Positions 6,087 to 13,206 of a stretch of 33,862 nt of DNA are shown piece after piece. The position numbers were made by a program, and so were the translations under genes. Each line of letters opens with the position of its first letter. Position 1 is the first letter of the stretch. This DNA is from Bacilli bacterium (GTDB lineage: Bacteria; Bacillota_I; Bacilli_A; RFN20; CAG-631), in contig CAAEBM010000034.1 of assembly GCA_900754115.1 (NCBI GenBank), positions 1 to 33,862 of the forward strand, written 5' to 3'. Under the pieces are notes generated by a model, which did not search any database, was not told where the DNA came from, and was given only the letters and a program-made list of their open reading frames with translations.

Positions 6087-6998
6087 ATGAAAAAAGAATT
6101 AGAAAATTTTATTTTATGTAATTTATCGGACGATTTGAAAGCGTTTACAAACGCTTATGCAATCATTTTATTAGAATCTGGAAAATTAAATTTAAAATGG
6201 AATGGAGCGGACGAATATATCGATTTTCCCGCTTTAATTTGTCTTAATCACAAACAAATTTTTTATTTCTATCCACAAAAATGCAATGGACTAATCTTAT
6301 ATTTTGCGCCTGAATTTATTAATAAAAATTTGACGCTTTCTTCTTTAGAATCTGATGCAAAACAGCAATTTTTATCTGATAACGATGTGTATTTATTAGC
6401 TCCTTTTTTAAATCATCGTTTCAATGATTCTTTAATTCCTCTTACTAATGGAAAAATTCAATATATTAAAAATTTATTTTCATCCATGGAAGAGCAATTA
6501 TTAGTTCAAAAAGATTGGTATTTTTCTTGCAGAGCTCGTTCCTATTTTATTGATTGTCTTCATATTATTGAACATTACTACTATTCTCGGATTGAGCAAA
6601 TTCCTGAACCCTCTTTTCATTTTTTACATTTTCAAACGATGAATAAACAAGTAGAAGAAGCTTTAAACATGATTCATAAGCAATATAGTGACTCTTCTTT
6701 TAATGCCTCTACAATTATCAAGTTAGTGGGCTCAAATAAAAATAAATTAAACCAATTATTTTTAGAAAATACTTCAAAAAGTATTTACCAATATCTTTTA
6801 GATTACCGAATATATAATGCTCAGCAACGTTTAAAATTAACTAAATTAAATATTACTGAAATTGCTTATTCTTGTGGATTTAACGATATTTGCTCTTTTT
6901 CTACGACATTTAAAAAAAAGACTGGGCAAACTCCTTCTGAATTTCGAAATTTTTTCATCAATAAAAGAAAAAACACAAAAAAGATTAAAAAAAAATAG
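6087..6998 (+). CDS. AraC-family transcriptional regulator
   Basis: A 303-residue regulator. The N-terminal two thirds (about 15-170) look like a cupin-type ligand-sensing domain (NAYAIILLESGKLNLKWNG at about 22-40). The C-terminal 100 residues form the paired helix-turn-helix AraC/XylS domain, ending with the conserved ITEIAYSCGFNDICSFSTTF...GQTPSEFR pattern (about 253-290). The RBS is AAAGGA, 8 nt before ATG. The gene converges on two ABC exporter genes and shares a bidirectional terminator with them, so it most likely controls that exporter; this is inference from position. Its own promoter has a G7 tract, and a consensus cre site lies at codons 17-21. The inducer is unknown. Confidence 0.9.
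   Translation: MKKELENFILCNLSDDLKAFTNAYAIILLESGKLNLKWNGADEYIDFPALICLNHKQIFYFYPQKCNGLILYFAPEFINKNLTLSSLESDAKQQFLSDNDVYLLAPFLNHRFNDSLIPLTNGKIQYIKNLFSSMEEQLLVQKDWYFSCRARSYFIDCLHIIEHYYYSRIEQIPEPSFHFLHFQTMNKQVEEALNMIHKQYSDSSFNASTIIKLVGSNKNKLNQLFLENTSKSIYQYLLDYRIYNAQQRLKLTKLNITEIAYSCGFNDICSFSTTFKKKTGQTPSEFRNFFINKRKNTKKIKKK
6136..6149 (+). promoter_or_regulatory. Consensus CcpA cre site inside the AraC-like gene
   Basis: TGAAAGCGTTTACA matches the cre consensus TGWAAGCGNTWNCA at every position and sits 50 nt into the coding region, where CcpA can act as a transcriptional roadblock. It lies within a larger perfect inverted repeat AAGCGTTT-AC-AAACGCTT (6139-6156). It suggests carbon catabolite repression of the regulator. 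Confidence 0.6.
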
Positions 6999-7017
6999 CT
7001 TAAACGCTATTTTTTTA
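6985..7017. terminator. Bidirectional terminator between araC-like gene and exporter operon
   Basis: AAAAATAGC / GCTATTTTT stem flanked by A and T runs on both sides. The stop codons of both convergent genes lie in it. Confidence 0.8.
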
Positions 7018-8814
7018 TATTGATTGATATTTTTTAGATTGAATTTTAAACATCGCAGCGTATTCTTTGTTCAATTCCATTAATTGTTGATGATTGCCCT
7101 GTTCAATAATTTTCCCATCTTTAAAAACAAAGATTTTATCTACATTTTTAATAGAAGAGAGACGATGAGTAATTAAAATAACTGTTTTATTTTTGGCAAT
7201 AGAAAACAATTTTTCATTAATTTCATTTTCCACTAATGGATCAAGTGCACTAGATGGTTCATCTAAAATCAATATTTCATTATCATGATATAGACATCTA
7301 GCAATTGCTAATCGTTGCCGTTCTCCTCCAGAAAAATCCACTCCATCTTTATCAAATTCTTTTGTTAAATTACTTTTTATTTTCAGTGGAAGTTGTTCTA
7401 TTTTTTTATCTAGTCCAACTTGTTTTAAAACTTCATAAATTCTATTTTCATCTTCTTCAAGATCATCCATTGTAATATTTTTGGCTATCGACATCGCATA
7501 GATTTGAAAATCTTGCATAATGGTACCAAAATGATTTTGATAAGATTTTACATTGAATGCTTTAATATTTTTTTGGTTAAAACAAATTTCTCCTTGTAAA
7601 GGGTCATATAGACGTAATAAAAGTTTTATCATCGTGGTTTTTCCCGCGCCATTAATGCCAACAAAAGCAACTTTTTCATTTCGTTTAATTGAAAAAGAAA
7701 CATCATTTAATGCCTTGATGTTTTCATCTTGGTACCAAAACGAAACATTTTTAACCTCTAATAGTTGAAATGGTTCATCGCAATTCAATTGATTATCATT
7801 TACATTGATGGTACTTTTGTAAGCAATAAAATGATGATATTTGTTTAAATACAAACTATTTTCTTTAAAATTCTTACTTAAACCAATTAAATTTCTTAAG
7901 TTCCAATACAAATTAAAAATCGACACAATAGAGGCACTAAATTCCCCAGTCGTAATATTTTTTTGAACAATCAATCGATATCCTAGCCAAATGGGAACAG
8001 CTAATTGAATAAAGATAGTAGAAGCATTTGTTTGTAAAATGGAATATAAAAATATTTTCCAACCACTTTTTTTATAAATTTGATTGAGTTCTTTGGTGTT
8101 TTCTTTTCGTTTTTCAATTAATAGTTGGTCAATGGGGTTGATTCTTATATCATTACTATATTCTTTTAAATAAAAAACTCGTTCAATATAATAATTTTTT
8201 CGTTGTATCGGATAAATTTTTTCATTTCTTTTATAATAACTTTTAGTATGTTGCCAACTTAAAAAGACTGTTAATAAAGTGACGACAATGACAAGTATTG
8301 CAATAAACCATTCAATAGTGAATAATAAAGTTCCAATAATTAAAACAGGAATGAGATTGTAAAAAATTCTTGAAAAAGTAGTTAGATTATTAAAAATCCG
8401 TTGACTACCTTCTTTACTCGCCCACATAAAATCATTATAGTAATCCGGATTATCAAATTCTTTATAATCCATCGTTTTTGATTTTTGATAAATCGTTTGA
8501 TTAATTTTTTGAGTTATCTTTCCTAATAAAATAAAAGAACATTGATTTGAGCCATATAAAGAAATAATATTTTCTAATAACATCGCTACAAACATTCCAA
8601 CTAAAAATAGATATAGAAAAGTAGGAGAAGATTCTTTTTCTAACATCGTATAAAACAATTGAATGAAAAAAGAGTTAAAAAAGCCTGCATATAAACCACT
8701 GATGATATCCTTTAAAAAAAACAATATGGTGTTTTTCTTATCACATAAAAAAGCAGTTTTAACAGAGAAAAACACATTTTTTATCGTATGAGACGATTCC
8801 TTTTTCTTTTTCAT
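7015..8814 (-). CDS. ABC exporter half-transporter (permease-ATPase), second of pair
   Basis: A 599-residue fusion of a six-helix exporter-type membrane domain (about 25-320) and a nucleotide-binding domain (about 350-595). Visible motifs are Walker A GINGAGKTT (about 386), Q-loop MQDF, signature FSGGERQRLAIAR (about 494), Walker B ILILDEPSSALD (about 514) and the switch His in ITHR (about 550). All key residues are present, so the ATP site looks competent. It starts one base after the stop of the partner gene, with AAGGAG as RBS. The two probably form a heterodimeric exporter. The substrate (peptide, drug or lipid) cannot be told. No maturation peptidase domain and no precursor peptide gene are seen nearby. 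Confidence 0.9.
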   Translation of the reverse strand: MKKKKESSHTIKNVFFSVKTAFLCDKKNTILFFLKDIISGLYAGFFNSFFIQLFYTMLEKESSPTFLYLFLVGMFVAMLLENIISLYGSNQCSFILLGKITQKINQTIYQKSKTMDYKEFDNPDYYNDFMWASKEGSQRIFNNLTTFSRIFYNLIPVLIIGTLLFTIEWFIAILVIVVTLLTVFLSWQHTKSYYKRNEKIYPIQRKNYYIERVFYLKEYSNDIRINPIDQLLIEKRKENTKELNQIYKKSGWKIFLYSILQTNASTIFIQLAVPIWLGYRLIVQKNITTGEFSASIVSIFNLYWNLRNLIGLSKNFKENSLYLNKYHHFIAYKSTINVNDNQLNCDEPFQLLEVKNVSFWYQDENIKALNDVSFSIKRNEKVAFVGINGAGKTTMIKLLLRLYDPLQGEICFNQKNIKAFNVKSYQNHFGTIMQDFQIYAMSIAKNITMDDLEEDENRIYEVLKQVGLDKKIEQLPLKIKSNLTKEFDKDGVDFSGGERQRLAIARCLYHDNEILILDEPSSALDPLVENEINEKLFSIAKNKTVILITHRLSSIKNVDKIFVFKDGKIIEQGNHQQLMELNKEYAAMFKIQSKKYQSI

Positions 8815-8815
8815 A

Positions 8816-10624
8816 TTATTGCTCCTTCAATTCATATTGCTTGGCTTGAATTTGAAACATTTTAGCATATTTTCCCTTTTTATCCATTAACTCTTGATGG
8901 GACCCTGATTCAATTATCTTTCCATCTTCTAAATAATAAATCGTATCTGCTAAAATGGCAGAAGAAAGACGATGGGAAATGATGATAGCCGATTTATCTT
9001 GACAGGCCTCAATCATTGATTGATACATATTATATTCAGAAATAGGATCTAACGCACTGGTTGGTTCATCTAAAATGACCACTTTTGAATACGATGCAAA
9101 CACTCTTGCAAGGGCAATTTTTTGTAATTCTCCACCAGAAAAGTTTGTTGAATTTTTATCTAACTCACTATATATAATGGTATGAATTCCTAATGGTAAC
9201 GAACTAACTTTATCATAAATTTCTGCCTTTTTTAGTGCTTCAATGACTAATTCTTCTTCCCATTTTTCCTTAAGTGGTCGCAGTAAAATATTTTCAGCAA
9301 TGGAGACATTAAACAATTTAAAATCTTGGAAAACTGCTTTAAATTGATCACGATAATTCCAAACATCATAATGGTTAATCGGCTGCCCATTCCATAATAT
9401 TGTCCCTTCATTTGCTTCATAAAGACGCATAATTAACTTGATTAAAGTTGTTTTCCCTGCACCATTTTCACCAACCAAGGCTATTTTTTCTTTTGATTTA
9501 ATTTTAAAATTAATATCTTTTAAAATCATGTGTTCATTTGAAGGGTATTTAAAACTTACGTTTTGCAATTCAATGTCAAAATGATTTGGATCAATTGGTA
9601 AAGATTCAACAGATTGAATTTTAACTTCATATTCTAAGAATTTTTTTAAATTTCCAATATAATAAGAATGCTCAGCAAATGCTTTTACACTTTCAGTGAT
9701 ATTTTGAAAAACAGCGGAGATAGAAAAAATAGAATTTAAAATAATAAAGCCATCCCCTAATAAAATTTGTTTAGTCACAATGGTTTGATAAACAACCATG
9801 GCAAAAGATAAAAACAAACATAAGGCATGTCCTAAGGAAAAAGAAAGCATTTTGTATTTTATAATGTTTTTTATTCTTTTTTTCCCTTTTTCTAATTGTT
9901 CTTTCATCGTCATTTCAAAATCTTTTTCAAAAATAGTACCTACATTGGTCAAATGAGTTTCTTTTGCATAATCTGGCAATAAAAAAACACGATCGATATA
10001 TTGAATTCGATGTTTACTTTTCATGATTATTTCATTATTAAAATCAAAAGTTATACGATTGATTTTGTTTCCTAGGAAAAAAGAAATCAAAAAAGGAACA
10101 ATGGAAAACAAAATATAAATAGGATTAATAAATAAAATATAAATACCCGTTGTTAAAAAATAAAAAACAGACCAACAAACAGATTGCAGTGTATTCATCA
10201 CTTGATAGATTCGATTCCAAGATTCTTCAATTGCTTTTACATAAATATCATAAAATTCCTGATCTTCATAAGAAATCAAATCTATTTCTTTACTTTTCTT
10301 TAAAATTTCAATTTTAATTGCTTCTTCAATTTTATTATTGGAAAGATGTCCATAAATTTCGCCAAAATAATCATTAATAGCTGTACCAATTAATTCAAAA
10401 GCAATTAAAGCTAATCCAATATATAGAATTTTTTCATATTCAATTCCTTGTTGAAAACCATTTAAAATAATACGCAATAAGAAAGTTTGAAATAAAAATG
10501 TTTTGATAGCGTTAATAAATACAATAGTCGTATTATAAAGAATTCTTCCAGGTTGAATTTGATGCACTTTTTTTAAAATATACAGATTATTTTTAAAAAC
10601 TTCTGTGCCCTTTCGTTTTTTCAT
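8816..10624 (-). CDS. ABC exporter half-transporter (permease-ATPase), first of pair
   Basis: 602 residues with the same architecture as its downstream partner: membrane domain at about 25-320, nucleotide-binding domain at about 350-600. Motifs are Walker A GENGAGKTT (about 385), Q-loop FQDF, signature FSGGELQKIALAR (about 495), Walker B VVILDEPTSALD (about 515) and ISHR. Unlike many heterodimeric exporters, neither subunit shows a degenerate catalytic Glu. Its ATG at 10624 is preceded by a run of eight G (10634-10641), the only Shine-Dalgarno-like sequence available. Expression is probably linked to the AraC-family regulator encoded head-on downstream. Substrate unknown. Confidence 0.9.
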   Translation of the reverse strand: MKKRKGTEVFKNNLYILKKVHQIQPGRILYNTTIVFINAIKTFLFQTFLLRIILNGFQQGIEYEKILYIGLALIAFELIGTAINDYFGEIYGHLSNNKIEEAIKIEILKKSKEIDLISYEDQEFYDIYVKAIEESWNRIYQVMNTLQSVCWSVFYFLTTGIYILFINPIYILFSIVPFLISFFLGNKINRITFDFNNEIIMKSKHRIQYIDRVFLLPDYAKETHLTNVGTIFEKDFEMTMKEQLEKGKKRIKNIIKYKMLSFSLGHALCLFLSFAMVVYQTIVTKQILLGDGFIILNSIFSISAVFQNITESVKAFAEHSYYIGNLKKFLEYEVKIQSVESLPIDPNHFDIELQNVSFKYPSNEHMILKDINFKIKSKEKIALVGENGAGKTTLIKLIMRLYEANEGTILWNGQPINHYDVWNYRDQFKAVFQDFKLFNVSIAENILLRPLKEKWEEELVIEALKKAEIYDKVSSLPLGIHTIIYSELDKNSTNFSGGELQKIALARVFASYSKVVILDEPTSALDPISEYNMYQSMIEACQDKSAIIISHRLSSAILADTIYYLEDGKIIESGSHQELMDKKGKYAKMFQIQAKQYELKEQ

Positions 10625-10633
10625 TTACAGACA

Positions 10634-10654
10634 CCCCCCCCTTTAAAAATTATA
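10634..10654 (-). promoter_or_regulatory. Exporter promoter -10 with G8 tract at transcription start and RBS
   Basis: On the minus strand TATAAT (10649-10654) is followed after TTTTAAA by eight G (10641-10634), ending 9 nt before the ATG at 10624. The predicted start of transcription (around 10642) is at the edge of the tract. The mRNA leader would be only about 19 nt, with the G run as Shine-Dalgarno. No good -35 is visible 17 nt upstream, which suits activator dependence. Confidence 0.6.
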
Positions 10655-10803
10655 ACAGTATTTTGCTTATTTATTTTTTTTATTTGTCCCTATTTTTAGA
10701 GCATTTGTACTAATTTTAATAAGCATTTTTTCTTCCTTTTTATATATTCTTATCTAGTCTTTATAGGCAAGAAAAAAAGAAACTATTTCTTTTTATCAAT
10801 TTA

Positions 10804-10830
10804 TTAGCACTATTTACTTGACAGTGCTAA
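10804..10830 (+). promoter_or_regulatory. CIRCE operator 1 (HrcA site)
   Basis: TTAGCACTA-N9-CAGTGCTAA, differing from the CIRCE consensus TTAGCACTC-N9-GAGTGCTAA only at the two innermost bases. It overlaps the -35 element. Confidence 0.9.
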
Positions 10831-10845
10831 TAATTATGCTATAAT
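10818..10845 (+). promoter_or_regulatory. Heat-shock operon promoter
   Basis: Perfect TTGACA (10818-10823), 16-nt spacer, extended -10 TGC-TATAAT (10840-10845). The -35 lies in CIRCE 1 and the transcription start falls in or just before CIRCE 2. Confidence 0.9.
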
Positions 10846-10849
10846 TAAC

Positions 10850-10876
10850 CTAGCACTCAAATACAAAAAGTGCTAA
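10850..10876 (+). promoter_or_regulatory. CIRCE operator 2 (HrcA site)
   Basis: CTAGCACTC-N9-AAGTGCTAA, with one mismatch to consensus in each arm, located at the expected start of transcription, 20 nt after CIRCE 1. Confidence 0.88.
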
Positions 10877-10897
10877 ATTAAAGGATGATTTACATAC

Positions 10898-11815
10898 ATG
10901 ATGGAAGAATTGGTTGAAAAATTAAAAAAAGAAAATCAAAAGGAATTAAGTGATAAAATAGCCAATCACATACAATTAGACGAACAAGAAGTCTTAATGG
11001 TTTTAAATTCTTTAAAAGAGTTAAATTGTGCTAAAGAAATTTTAAATGTTGTTGCAACCTATTTAGATCATTATCCCAAACAATATTATGTTTTTTTACA
11101 ATTTCAAATCGATGCTTTGCTAGACTTGAAACAATATGATGAAGCCAAAAGAAAAGTGTTCAATGAATTAGAAATGCCTTATATTCCTGCTGATTTTGAA
11201 ATATTTTTAAAAGATCGTTTAAAAGAAATTGAATTTTACTTGCAAGAAGATCGTTACGTTTTACAAGTTAAAGATTTAAATCATCTAGACCAATTAGATG
11301 AAGCGCATTTACTTGTCATCTTACCGCAATTAAAAAATTTCAATTTAGTTCCTTATCTTTGTAAAATTCAAACTTTATTGATAAGACAAGATATTCAAGA
11401 TATTACTAAATCATTATTATTAGCAACTTTGTCCGATTTGAAAATTAATTATGAGTTTGCCATGACCAAAGATGGTATTCATTATTTAATCAATCCTATC
11501 GAATTAAAAGATTTACGAGATTATTCATCTTTTCAATACTTGCAAACTTTATTAAAACAAAAAGCACATTTGCTACCCATTAATGATTATACTTCCATCC
11601 AACAATTAATAGAAACTTATCTTTTATATCTTTATCCTAAAAATTTAACGTCTCAAGAATGTCAACATTTATTTTATGGCACCATTCATGTGCTACACGA
11701 TTTAAAAAAAGAACAAAAACTTTTAAAGGAAGAGTATGAAGAATATATTCAAAAATATTCTCATGAAGTCGATGAATTTTATCAAAAAATGATGGAATTA
11801 TTGAAAAGCTTTTGA
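10898..11815 (+). CDS. YsoA-position helical repeat protein, first gene of CIRCE operon
   Basis: A 305-residue, almost wholly helical, cytoplasmic protein with no signal or membrane segment. Amphipathic helix pairs (for example residues 40-95, with YLDHYPKQYYVFLQFQIDALLDLKQYDEAKRK) resemble TPR-like repeats. In B. subtilis a TPR protein, YsoA, lies directly upstream of tig, so position and fold type suggest a diverged equivalent; I cannot confirm homology by eye. It is the first gene behind the double-CIRCE promoter, so it should be HrcA-repressed and heat induced. RBS AAGGATGA. Its biochemical function is unknown, but the context points to protein folding or quality control. Confidence 0.65.
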   Translation: MMEELVEKLKKENQKELSDKIANHIQLDEQEVLMVLNSLKELNCAKEILNVVATYLDHYPKQYYVFLQFQIDALLDLKQYDEAKRKVFNELEMPYIPADFEIFLKDRLKEIEFYLQEDRYVLQVKDLNHLDQLDEAHLLVILPQLKNFNLVPYLCKIQTLLIRQDIQDITKSLLLATLSDLKINYEFAMTKDGIHYLINPIELKDLRDYSSFQYLQTLLKQKAHLLPINDYTSIQQLIETYLLYLYPKNLTSQECQHLFYGTIHVLHDLKKEQKLLKEEYEEYIQKYSHEVDEFYQKMMELLKSF

Positions 11816-11839
11816 GTTTTTGTAAGATTATTGTATAAT
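11812..11839 (+). promoter_or_regulatory. Candidate internal promoter for tig
   Basis: TTGAGT (11812-11817), 16-nt spacer, TATAAT (11834-11839), starting on the stop codon of the upstream gene. It could give HrcA-independent expression of tig-lon-engB. Confidence 0.5.
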
Positions 11840-11877
11840 ATTAACTTATATGAATAACAAAAAAGGAGAATGTATCA

Positions 11878-13161
11878 ATGAAAACAAATCTAGAAGTTTT
11901 AAAAAATTGTCAAACAAAATTGCATGTCGTTGCAGAAAATGAAGAATGGAAAAATGCACAACAAAAAGAATTTAAAAAATTAGCAGATCAAACAACTGTC
12001 CCTGGTTTTAGAAAAGGACATGCTCCAGAAAACTTAGTAAAATCTAAAGTCAATCACGCAGAAGTTTTAAGACATGCTGCTGATTATTTAATCGATGTCG
12101 CTTATAAAAATGCCATCAAAGAAAACAACTTAAAGCCTTTTTATCAACCTGAATTAAACATTATTAAAATGGATGATGAACAATTTGAATTTGAAATTCT
12201 TTTTACAGGCGCTCCTAAAGTGGTATTAGGTGGTTATAAAGATATTGAAGTCAAAAAAGATAAAGTCACTGTCAGTGAAGAAGACGTTCAAGCAAAAATT
12301 GATGACTTAATTCAAAAAAGTGCTGAATTGGAAATCGTAGAAGATGGTATCCTAGAAAGTGGAAATACTGCTGTCATTGATTTTGAAGGATTTGTTGATG
12401 GCGTTCCTTTTGAAGGTGGAAAAGCAGAAAATTTCTCTTTAGAAATTGGTTCTAATACCTTTGTTCCAGGTTTTGAAGAACAATTAATCGGTATGAAAAG
12501 CAATGAAGAAAGTGAAATTAAAATTACTTTCCCCAAAAATTATGTTGAAAACTTAGCTGGCAAAGATGCAACCTTTAAAGTAAAATTACATGAAATTAAA
12601 AGAAAAGTTTTCCCAACTTTAAATGATGAATTTGTCAAAGAAGCTGATATTGAAAATGTCAATACTGTAGATGAATTAAAAGAACATTATAAAAAAGAAG
12701 TAATGGAAAGAAAAGAAAGTGAAGCTTCTGAAAAACAATTACAAGAATTAATTCAACTCGTATCTGAAAAAGCTGAATTTGAAGTCAGTGATAAAATGAT
12801 TGAAGAAGAAGCTGGATATATGATTGACAATTTCAAAGCACGTGTTGAACAAAACGGATTAAAATATGAAGATTATTTAAAAATGACCAATACCGATGAA
12901 GAAAAATTATTACAACAAGCAAAAGATGAAGCTTTAAAAAATATAAGACAAATTTTTGTATTAAATGAAATCGGAATAAAAGAAAATATTACTGTCAGTG
13001 ATGAAGAAGTCGATGAAGAATTAAAAAAGATGGCTGACTTGTATCATATGAATCTTGATGAATTAAAAAAGAATATCAAAGATCGCATAGGACAATTTAA
13101 AACAGATTTAAGAAATAATAAGATTGTCAAATTCTTAAAAGAAAATAACAAATTAAGTTAA
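11878..13161 (+). CDS. tig: Trigger factor (ribosome-associated chaperone/prolyl isomerase)
   Basis: A 427-residue chaperone that meets nascent chains at the ribosome exit tunnel. It has three domains in order. The N-terminal ribosome-binding domain carries the signature GFRKGHAP (43-50). An FKBP-type PPIase domain spans about 160-245 (AVIDFEGFVDGVPFEGG, FVPGFEEQLIGM). The helical C-terminal substrate cradle spans about 255-427. Length is typical of the family. RBS AAGGAG before the ATG. It is the second gene of the CIRCE operon, followed by lon 45 nt later; in B. subtilis clpX and lonB lie between the two and are absent here. Confidence 0.97.
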   Translation: MKTNLEVLKNCQTKLHVVAENEEWKNAQQKEFKKLADQTTVPGFRKGHAPENLVKSKVNHAEVLRHAADYLIDVAYKNAIKENNLKPFYQPELNIIKMDDEQFEFEILFTGAPKVVLGGYKDIEVKKDKVTVSEEDVQAKIDDLIQKSAELEIVEDGILESGNTAVIDFEGFVDGVPFEGGKAENFSLEIGSNTFVPGFEEQLIGMKSNEESEIKITFPKNYVENLAGKDATFKVKLHEIKRKVFPTLNDEFVKEADIENVNTVDELKEHYKKEVMERKESEASEKQLQELIQLVSEKAEFEVSDKMIEEEAGYMIDNFKARVEQNGLKYEDYLKMTNTDEEKLLQQAKDEALKNIRQIFVLNEIGIKENITVSDEEVDEELKKMADLYHMNLDELKKNIKDRIGQFKTDLRNNKIVKFLKENNKLS

Positions 13162-13206
13162 TTTTAAGCATTTTAGGTAATACTTTAAAAGAAAGGGGGC
13201 ATACCT

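Noticed and set aside
10774..10794. A/T-only hairpin between exporter and heat-shock promoters
   Set aside because: Stem of AAAAAGAAA/TTTCTTTTT with a 3-nt loop and almost no GC pairs; no gene ends there, so it is not called as a terminator.
12312..12536. Open frames antisense to tig, lon, glyS and others
   Set aside because: They lack ribosome binding sites, have no domain resemblance and mirror the codon pattern of the real genes on the other strand.
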